NCBI GenBank assembly: GCA_963752225.1 | Contig: CAVVXS010000005.1 | Span: 186,001-250,000, forward strand | Direction: 5' to 3' | Source of the DNA: JBBROS01 sp963752225 | Lineage (GTDB): Bacteria; Pseudomonadota; Alphaproteobacteria; Acetobacterales; Acetobacteraceae | DNA length: 64,000 nucleotides | In this document: one piece after another, positions 58,222 to 64,000 of the stretch | Position numbering within the stretch: position 1 is the stretch's first letter | Layout: every line of letters begins with the position of its first letter | The notes under the pieces: model-generated | The model's database searches: none | Told to the model about the DNA's origin: nothing | What the model saw: the letters and a program-made list of their open reading frames with translations, nothing else | Program-made: the position numbers and the translations under genes

Positions 58222-58542
58222 AGTTCATCCTTGCTTTTGCGGCGGTCGCGCTCGCTGGCCCGGTTCAGGCGCAGGTACTATGCCGACCCGCCGCCGCCTC
58301 CGCCGGGTTATTATTCTGGACCGAGGTATGGCGAGCCGCGCTACGACGGGCCGCGCTATTACGAGCCGGTCCCGCGGGTGCGGTTCGGCCGGCACTGTGA
58401 GGCTTTCCTGCGTTCGGAATACGGGCCGCGACGGGTCTTTTGCCCGATCGTGCAGGCGAAGCCGCTGGGCGAGGAGTGCGCTTGCCCGCCGCCGCCGGAG
58501 TTTGGGCCGGGGCCGTATGTCGGCGGGCGCAACGTACGCTGA
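58218..58542 (+). pseudogene. Small secreted Pro/Tyr-rich protein with a frameshift
   Basis: Starts MKFILAFAAVALAGPVQAQ, a signal peptide, overlapping the rdgB stop by 4 bp. At about 58274 one extra base shifts the frame; the second frame gives YYADPPPPPPGYYSGPRYG and a Cys-containing tail (CEAFLRSEYGPRRVFCPIV, CACPPPPEF) to 58542. About 108 residues if corrected. Looks like a small periplasmic protein; no known family can be named. The shift lies in a GGTACTAT context also found at the cbpA frameshift. Confidence 0.7.
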
Positions 58543-58549
58543 GCGGAGG

Positions 58550-59110
58550 CTATCGAACGAGGGCGGCGACGTCCTTGGCCAAGCGGTCCGGGTAGGCGAA
58601 GCCGGCGAAGGTGCCGTCCGGCGCGACGACGTGGATCGCCGAGGAGTGGCTCATGGAGTAGTCCCCGTCGCCGTGGACGTGGCGCTTGGAGCGGACCCGG
58701 AATGCGCGCTCGGCGGCGGCGACTTGGTCCGGGGTTCCGGTCAGGCCGATGATGTCGGCGCCTTCGAACGCGCCGACGAAGTCCTTCATGACGGCCGGCG
58801 TGTCGCGTTCGGGGTCGACGGTGATGAAGATCGGCTGGATGGTCGCGCGCCGGGCGGGGTCGAGCCCATCGACCAGGTCAGCCATGTTGGTCAGGGCGGT
58901 GGGGCAGGCGTCGGGGCAGTGGGTGTAGCCGAAGTAGACCAGCAGCCACTTGCCGCGGAACGCCGTGTCCGTCCGGGTTGCGCCGTCGACGTCGACGAGA
59001 GTGAATGTCCGGGTGGCGGCGTCCTCGGCGCGCGCGAGGCTCGGGGCGAGCAGCAGCGCGGCCAGAAGGGCGGCGGCGGGGCGGGCCAGAGCGCGGCGGG
59101 TATGCCTCAT
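58550..59110 (-). CDS. SCO1/SenC copper chaperone
   Basis: 186 residues with signal peptide (ALLAALLLAPSLARA). The thioredoxin-like domain holds CPDACP and a downstream His in MSHSSAIHVV, the copper ligands of SCO proteins. ITVDPERDTPAVM is another family mark. It delivers copper to the CuA site of cytochrome oxidase. Overlaps by 4 bp with the PCuAC gene upstream. Confidence 0.94.
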   Translation of the reverse strand: MRHTRRALARPAAALLAALLLAPSLARAEDAATRTFTLVDVDGATRTDTAFRGKWLLVYFGYTHCPDACPTALTNMADLVDGLDPARRATIQPIFITVDPERDTPAVMKDFVGAFEGADIIGLTGTPDQVAAAERAFRVRSKRHVHGDGDYSMSHSSAIHVVAPDGTFAGFAYPDRLAKDVAALVR

Positions 59111-59553
59111 TGGGACGGTCCCATGGCGCCCAGACGTTCGACGTGGACGGCGACCTCGCGCGGGCCGGCGTGTTCGAAGGTCAGGGTGAGCGGGAAGGTT
59201 TCGCCGGCTTTCAGCGGGCGGCGGAGGTCGGTCAGCATGACGTGCACGAGGCCGCCGGGCAGCAGGTCGACGGTGGCGCCGGCCGGCAGGTCGAGGCCGT
59301 GCTCGACGGCGACCATCTGCATCAGGCCGTTCTGCTCGACATGGGTGTGCAGTTCCGTCTTGCCGGCCACCGGGGTGGCGAGGGCGACGAGGCGGTCGGG
59401 GGTGTCGGAGCGCATGCGGAGGTAGGCGGCGGTGGTGCGGGCGGCGCCCGGGGTGGCGCGCGCCCAGGCATGGTCGACGGTCGGGCCGGTGCCGGCGGCC
59501 AGGGCGACGGCCGGCAGCAGCAAGGACGCGAGAACGGCGGGCAGGCGGAGCAT
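59107..59553 (-). CDS. PCuAC-type periplasmic copper chaperone
   Basis: 148 residues with signal peptide and ATG at 59553. The H-x(10)-M-x(21)-H-x-M copper site is visible in the stretches ELHTHVEQNGLMQMV and LLPGGLVHVML. PCuAC proteins pass Cu(I) to SCO or directly to cytochrome oxidase. Cotranscribed with the SCO1 gene (4-bp overlap) and the CusF-like gene. Confidence 0.92.
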   Translation of the reverse strand: MLRLPAVLASLLLPAVALAAGTGPTVDHAWARATPGAARTTAAYLRMRSDTPDRLVALATPVAGKTELHTHVEQNGLMQMVAVEHGLDLPAGATVDLLPGGLVHVMLTDLRRPLKAGETFPLTLTFEHAGPREVAVHVERLGAMGPSQ

Positions 59554-59573
59554 GGGGCGGGGTCTCCGGAAGG

Positions 59574-59927
59574 TCACTTGCGGTGGCCGGTCACCTTGAT
59601 CTCGGCGATGACGTAGGTGCGGCCGTCGATGCGGAAGTCGACGGTGTCGCCGGGGCGCAGGCGGGCGGCGGCGGCGGCGGCGGCGGCGTCGAGCTTGAAC
59701 ATCATCTCCATGGCCGGCATCAGGCCCTCGATGGGCTGGTGGTTGAGGGTGACGGTGCCGGCGGGTTCGACGGCGGTCACGGTGCCGGTGCCGCGGAACA
59801 GCTTGGCAGGCTCGGCCTGGACCGGGAGGAGGAGCGGCGTGGGACCGGCCGGCTGCGGGCGGGGCAAGGCGGCGGCGGGCAGGGACGCGGCGAGGAGGAA
59901 GGCCCACGCGAGGAGGGTTCGGGTCAT
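59574..59927 (-). CDS. CusF-like periplasmic copper-binding protein
   Basis: 117 residues with signal peptide (AWAFLLAASLPAAA). The OB-fold core TVTAVEPAGTVTLNHQPIEGL and MPAMEMMFKL resembles CusF: one His and two Met remain, but the Trp before PAM in CusF is Met here. Still likely to bind Cu(I). First gene of the three-gene copper set; ends 20 bases before PCuAC. Confidence 0.87.
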   Translation of the reverse strand: MTRTLLAWAFLLAASLPAAALPRPQPAGPTPLLLPVQAEPAKLFRGTGTVTAVEPAGTVTLNHQPIEGLMPAMEMMFKLDAAAAAAAARLRPGDTVDFRIDGRTYVIAEIKVTGHRK

Positions 59928-60015
59928 TCCGTGCCGCCGTGTTCAGTGTCGGTTGGGTTTTACGGGTGTTGTTCCGGCATCGCAAACAGGACGAGTAGCG
60001 CGTTCGGGGTATGAG

Positions 60016-60780
60016 TTAGGCGGCGGTCCAGCCGCCGTCGACCACCAGGGCGGAGCCGGTCATGAGGGCGGAGGCGTCGGAGGCCAGGAAGACGACGGCG
60101 CCCATCAGGTCCTCGACCTGGCCGACGCGGCCGAGGCGGATGTTTCCCAGCACCCATTGGCTGAAGGCCGGGTCTTCGAAGAAGGGCTTCGTCATGGGGG
60201 TTTCGATGAAGGTCGGGCAGAGCGTGTTGATGCGGATGCCCAAGGGGCCGAGCTCGATGGCGGCGGCCTTGGTCATGCCTTCGATTGCGTGCTTGGTGGC
60301 GCTGTAGACGCTGCGGCGGGGGCCGCCGACGAGGCCCATCTGGGAAGAAATGTTGATGATGCTGCCCGGGCGCCCGGCGGCGGCGAGGCCGCGGGCCACG
60401 GCTTGGGCGGTGAAGAAGCAGGCGCGGACGTTGAGCGCCATGACGGCGTCGAAGTCGGATTCGGTGACTTCGAGGAAGGGGGCGTGGCGGGCGCCGCCGG
60501 CGTTGTTGACGAGGATGTCGAACGGGCCCTCGGCCGCGACGGCGGCGCGCATCGTTGGGAGGTCGGTGACGTCGACGGCTACCGGGGTCGCCTGGCCGCC
60601 GGCTTCGCGGATGGCTTGGGCGGCGGACTCGATCTCTGGGTCGGTGCGGGCGGCCAAGACGACTTGGGCGCCGGCTTCGGCGAGGGCGGCGGCGCAGGCG
60701 AGGCCGATGCCGCGGCCGGCGCCGGTGACGAGGGCGCGCTTGTTGTCGAGGCGGAGGGAGGGAGTGCGCGGGAGCATCAC
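60016..60780 (-). CDS. Short-chain dehydrogenase/reductase next to HisD-like gene
   Basis: 254 residues. TGAGRGIG cofactor loop near residue 19, NNAGG near 95, NISSQMG with the catalytic Ser and YSATK with Tyr/Lys. Substrate unknown; its ATG overlaps the stop of the HisD-like gene, so both enzymes probably act on one substrate, one after another. Classical NAD-dependent alcohol dehydrogenase pattern. Confidence 0.9.
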   Translation of the reverse strand: MMLPRTPSLRLDNKRALVTGAGRGIGLACAAALAEAGAQVVLAARTDPEIESAAQAIREAGGQATPVAVDVTDLPTMRAAVAAEGPFDILVNNAGGARHAPFLEVTESDFDAVMALNVRACFFTAQAVARGLAAAGRPGSIINISSQMGLVGGPRRSVYSATKHAIEGMTKAAAIELGPLGIRINTLCPTFIETPMTKPFFEDPAFSQWVLGNIRLGRVGQVEDLMGAVVFLASDASALMTGSALVVDGGWTAA

Positions 60781-62084
60781 TCGGCCGCGGTGGCGTAGGG
60801 GATGTTGCGGCGGCCGTAGCGGCGGACGCGGACGTTGGCTTGCTCGGCGTGGCCGGCGAAGCCTTCGAGCATGCAGAGGCGGGAGGCGTATTCGCCGATG
60901 CTGGCGCTGGCTTCGTCGGTGAGGACGCGCTGGTAGGTGCAGGTTTTGAGGAACTTGCCGACCCAGAGGCCGCCGGTGTAGCGGGCGGCCTTGCCGGTGG
61001 GGAGGGTGTGGTTGGTGCCGATGACCTTGTCACCATACGCCACGTTGGTGCGGGCGCCGAGGAAGAGGGCGCCGTAGTTCTTCATGCCGTCGAGGAACAG
61101 GTCGGGGTCCCGGGTCATGACCTGGACGTGCTCGGAGGCGATGCGGTCGGCTTCGGCGATCATCTCCTGTTCATCTTTGCAAAGTATGACTTCGCCGTAT
61201 TCGGCCCAGGCTTTGGCGGCGATCTCGGCGGTGGGGAGGATGGTGAGCAGGCGGTCGACCTCGGCCATGGTGGCGCGGGCGAGGGGTTCGGAGTTGGTCA
61301 GCAGAATGGCGGGGGTGGTGGGGCCGTGCTCGGCCTGGCCGAGGAGGTCGGTGGCGCAGAGCTCGGCGTCGGCGGTGTCGTCGGCGATGATGAGGGTTTC
61401 GGTGGGGCCGGCGAAGAGGTCGATGCCGACCCGGCCGTAGAGCTGCCGCTTGGCTTCGGCGACGTAGGCGTTGCCGGGTCCGACGAGCATGTCGACGGCG
61501 CGGATGGTTTCGGTGCCGAGGGCCATGGCGCCGACGGCTTGGACGCCGCCCAAGCAGTAGATGACGTCGGCGCCGGCGAGGTGCTGGGCGGCGACGATGG
61601 CCGGCGCGGGCTTGCCGTTGAAGGGGGGCGCGCAGGTCGCGATGAAGGGCACCCCGGCGACCTTGGCGGTGATGACGCTCATGTGGGCGGAGGCGAGGAG
61701 GGGGTATTTGCCGCCGGGGACGTAGCAGCCGACGGATTGGACGGGGATGTTCTTGTGGCCGAGGACGATGCCCGGGAGGGTTTCGACCTCGAGATCGGTG
61801 ATGCAGGCACGTTGGTGCTCGGCGAAGTTGCGGACCTGGGTTTGGGCGAAGCGGATGTCGTCGAGGTCGCGGGGGCGGAGCTCGGCCATGCAGTCCTTGA
61901 TTTCCGCGTCGGTGAGGCGGAAGTCGGCGCGGTCCCAGCGGTCGAATTTCTGCGACATCTCGCGGACGGCGGCGTCGCCGCGGCTGGCGATGTCGGCGAG
62001 GAGGGTCTCGACGGTGCTGCGGACGCCGGCGTCGTGGGCGGCGGCGGTGGCGGCTTCGACGCCATGCTTGAGGTGTTGGGCCAT
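60777..62084 (-). CDS. Histidinol-dehydrogenase-family enzyme (HpsN-like?)
   Basis: 435 residues. GCYVPGGKYPLLASAHM, YVAEAKRQLYGRVGIDLFAGPTE and the zinc-region His and Asp residues are those of histidinol dehydrogenases. No histidine gene is nearby and an SDR follows with a 4-bp overlap, as in clusters where a HisD relative oxidises sulfopropanediol (HpsN). It could equally be the biosynthetic HisD. The LPGIVLGHKNIPVQS segment resembles the catabolic branch. Confidence 0.82.
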   Translation of the reverse strand: MAQHLKHGVEAATAAAHDAGVRSTVETLLADIASRGDAAVREMSQKFDRWDRADFRLTDAEIKDCMAELRPRDLDDIRFAQTQVRNFAEHQRACITDLEVETLPGIVLGHKNIPVQSVGCYVPGGKYPLLASAHMSVITAKVAGVPFIATCAPPFNGKPAPAIVAAQHLAGADVIYCLGGVQAVGAMALGTETIRAVDMLVGPGNAYVAEAKRQLYGRVGIDLFAGPTETLIIADDTADAELCATDLLGQAEHGPTTPAILLTNSEPLARATMAEVDRLLTILPTAEIAAKAWAEYGEVILCKDEQEMIAEADRIASEHVQVMTRDPDLFLDGMKNYGALFLGARTNVAYGDKVIGTNHTLPTGKAARYTGGLWVGKFLKTCTYQRVLTDEASASIGEYASRLCMLEGFAGHAEQANVRVRRYGRRNIPYATAAE

Positions 62085-62304
62085 TGGACTTGGATCCCCC
62101 GGGTGGGCCGTTGCTTTGCGGCCTACACTTCGCGCGGCGGGGTGGTTGCGTCAAAGGGCGGCGTCCAGAAGGGGCGGGCGACGATGCGATCCCGGTCCCG
62201 CCTGGTTTCCCGCAGGCTGTTCGGCGTTGTCCGGATTTCACTGGCGTGCCAGGGTTCGGGCGCTGTCGAAGGCGTGATCGAGTACTTACCGGAGGGGAAT
62301 GCGG

Positions 62305-62736
62305 ATGGATCGGCGTCATTTCGTATCGCTGGCGGCGGCGGCTGCCGTGCTTGGGGTGGTTTCGGAGGCGGCGGCGCAGGCGACGGGCACGCTCGACATG
62401 CACCCGCCGAAGTACAAGGCCTTGGAGGAAGCGAGCAGCCATTGCGTGGCGACCGGCAATGACTGCCTGCGGCATTGCATGGGCATGTTCGCGATGAACG
62501 ACGTCAGCATGGCGAGCTGTGCCGATTCGGTGCATCAGCTGGTGGCGGCGTGCGGCGCGTTGCAGACGTTGGCGGCGGCGAACTCGACGCATCTGCCCAG
62601 TTTCGCCAAGGCGGTGCGCGAGATCTGCGTGAGCTGCCAGAAGGAATGCGAGAAGTACCCGGCGATCTCGGCGTGCGCGGCGTGCGCACAGTCGTGCAAG
62701 GCGTGCGCGGCGGAGTGCGACAAGATCCGGGCCTGA
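62305..62736 (+). CDS. Csp-type four-helix copper-storage protein (Tat signal)
   Basis: 143 residues from ATG 62305 (GGAGG 9 bases upstream); ATG 62299 is too close. MDRRHFVSLAAAAAV is a Tat-like signal. The mature part is helical with 13 Cys (for example CVSCQKEC, CAACAQSC, CKACAAEC), as in Csp1 copper-storage proteins of methanotrophs, which bind many Cu(I) inside a helix bundle. Fits the nearby copper chaperones. Confidence 0.9.
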   Translation: MDRRHFVSLAAAAAVLGVVSEAAAQATGTLDMHPPKYKALEEASSHCVATGNDCLRHCMGMFAMNDVSMASCADSVHQLVAACGALQTLAAANSTHLPSFAKAVREICVSCQKECEKYPAISACAACAQSCKACAAECDKIRA

Positions 62737-62865
62737 GAGGCTGCGCCGGGGCGGGTGCGGTTCGATGGCAGCGAGGGTGCCGGGCTCCTGAGCCGGCGCG
62801 TTCGGCGGGGGGCGTTCAAGCCGGGATAGGTCAGGCCAAGGCGGGCTGGGTTGCCAGTGCGGGGG

Positions 62866-63063
62866 TCAGTCGGTGCCGGCGGCGAGGTCGGGGGCGGGCG
62901 GCGGTTCGGCGGCGCAGCCGGCGGGGAAGGTGAAGCCTTCGTTGGCCCAGTCGCCGGTGGCGGCGACGGGGTGGTGCGGGCTTGCGGGCGCGTGCGGCGC
63001 GGAGGCGGCGAAGGCGAGAAGGAGGGAGAGGGCGAGCGCGAGTAGGATGGCGAGGTCGGACAT
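62866..63063 (-). CDS. Small single-pass membrane protein, hypothetical
   Basis: 65 residues from ATG 63063 with GGAGG at a good distance. One hydrophobic helix (LAILLALALSLLLAFAA) followed by a His/Pro-rich, periplasmic-looking tail with GDWANEGFTFPAGC. I know no family for it. The strong ribosome site supports expression. Confidence 0.5.
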   Translation of the reverse strand: MSDLAILLALALSLLLAFAASAPHAPASPHHPVAATGDWANEGFTFPAGCAAEPPPAPDLAAGTD

Positions 63064-63312
63064 CACAAGCCTCCGTTCTGGAGCGTGTCGGTGTGGGTTT
63101 GCTTTGTTCCGTGCCGGGCGGTGAGCGGCCGCAGCGCGCCGAAGACGATGCGGCTCCGGATGGTTGCGGTGGCGTGTTCACCACAAACGGCGGGAGCCGG
63201 GGTGTCAACACTGTTTTTTGGATCGGCCGCCTGATTCAGGAATAGTTACGAGGTCGGAGTTTCGTGCGGCGGGCGGGCTGGGCGCGTGGCTCGCCGCCGG
63301 GTCGGCGGCGGG

Positions 63313-64000
63313 TCAGGGGTCGGGCGGACGGGCGGCGTAGGGGAGGATGGTGGCCGGCGGGCCGGGCGGGCGTCGGGGCGGCGGCGGATCGAGGCCGGCG
63401 CCGGTCGATGCGGCGGGTGCGGGGCGTGCGGCCGGGTCGGTCTGGAGGCGGGCCGGGTCGCGCGGGGCGCGGAGCCGGTCCGGTGCGGCGGCAAGCGCGG
63501 GGCCGGGGCGGGCCGGGTTCGAGGCGGGCGGGACGGCGGCGGCGGGCGGGGTGGCGCGCGGGGGCCGGCGGTTGCCCGGGGGGTTCGGGCCGCCCCCGGG
63601 TTGGGCGGCGGGGGTGGTTCGCGCAGCGACGGCGGGCGCGGCGGCGCGGGCGCAGAGGATTTCGATGTCGGTGGGGGTTCGGCGGCGCCAGGGGTTGGCG
63701 CCGTAGGCCGCGGCGATGCCGAGGTCGCGGCAGATGTCGGCAACGATATCGGCGGCCGGGCGGTGGCCGATGTCCTCGTCGAGGTCGGGGCCGTCGAGGC
63801 GGTCGAGCAGCTCGGCGTGGAGGGTTTCGGCGCGGGTGTGGGTCGCACTTCCCTGGGTGGCGCGGCCGATCGCATCCTCGACCTCGCGGATGATTCGTTT
63901 CCGAGAGGCGACGCGGTGGCGGGCTGCGGCCTGGGCGGCGGCGGTGTCGGGGGCGGGCGCGGGTTCGGTCAGCTTGCGGGCGAGGAGGATCGTGCGGCGG
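63313..64000 (-). CDS. Proline-rich protein, incomplete at window edge
   Basis: Open from the window end down to TGA at 63313-63315, 229 codons seen, 5' end missing. A helical part (KRIIREVEDAIGRATQG, PAADIVADICRDLGIAAAYG, PWRRRTPTDIEILCARAA) precedes a long Pro/Ala-rich tail. No family recognised. Other open frames in this stretch are products of GC-rich composition. Confidence 0.55.
   Translation of the reverse strand, partial: RRTILLARKLTEPAPAPDTAAAQAAARHRVASRKRIIREVEDAIGRATQGSATHTRAETLHAELLDRLDGPDLDEDIGHRPAADIVADICRDLGIAAAYGANPWRRRTPTDIEILCARAAAPAVAARTTPAAQPGGGPNPPGNRRPPRATPPAAAVPPASNPARPGPALAAAPDRLRAPRDPARLQTDPAARPAPAASTGAGLDPPPPRRPPGPPATILPYAARPPDP

Noticed and set aside
63246..64000. 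CRISPR or satellite-like repeat suggested by GC-rich monotony
   Set aside because: No regularly spaced identical units; it encodes a Pro/Ala-rich tail.

Overview
This is a GC-rich, densely packed chromosomal window, most likely from an alphaproteobacterium of the Rhodospirillales/Acetobacterales type. The reasons are the hrcA-rph-rdgB and grpE-dnaK-dnaJ arrangement, a DUF3126 gene, a TPP-riboswitch-controlled thiC, many GTG/TTG starts with 4-bp ATGA/GTGA overlaps, and GC-rich extragenic hairpins. The placement is an inference. No phage, insertion sequence, CRISPR array or rRNA operon was seen, and there is one tRNA (Gly-GCC).

Layout. 1-3.2 kb: two flavoprotein oxidoreductases, one cut by the window edge. 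3.3-7.6 kb: a minus-strand operon of a DUF3034 outer-membrane-like protein, a secreted truncated hemoglobin, a small cupredoxin and a GGDEF/EAL protein. 7.7-13.5 kb: divergent operon of a Cache-GAF-cyclase-like receptor followed by an MCE/Mla-type lipid transport set (frameshifted permease, ATPase without a P-loop, MlaD protein, TPR lipoprotein). 13.5-17.4 kb: intradiol dioxygenase, NMT1-type binding protein, an oxidoreductase with an internal stop, and an SDR. 17.7-19.7 kb: a chemoreceptor with C-terminal PilZ domain, broken by a TAG.

19.7-33 kb is the most coherent system. It is a divergent pyrimidine uptake and degradation locus. Leftward run a GTP-cyclohydrolase-II-like protein (URC1 type), DUF1688 (URC4 type), uracil phosphoribosyltransferase and an FGGY kinase. 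Rightward run a BMP-type nucleoside ABC importer, cytidine deaminase, a nucleoside deoxyribosyltransferase-like protein and a PotD-like importer that lacks its own ATPase. Together they suggest import of nucleosides, deamination to uracil derivatives, conversion to UMP and ring opening by the URC route.

33.4-47.6 kb: tRNA-Gly, a frameshifted cbpA with cbpM, heparinase-like protein, rpe, rsmB, an ArnT-like transferase, a large beta-helix/repeat protein, a zinc metallopeptidase, a SirB1-like protein, thiC and a HIT protein. 47.7-58.2 kb: housekeeping genes (dnaJ, dnaK, grpE, hemW, an Nramp relative, a YbaK-like protein, hrcA, rph, rdgB). 58.2-64 kb: copper handling (SCO1, PCuAC, CusF-like, Csp-like copper storage), an SDR plus histidinol-dehydrogenase-like pair, and an incomplete proline-rich protein.

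Six genes-worth of coding disruption stand out: four single-base frameshifts (two in mlaE, one in cbpA, one in a small secreted protein) and two tryptophan-to-stop changes. They may be true pseudogenes or assembly errors; the sequence alone cannot decide.
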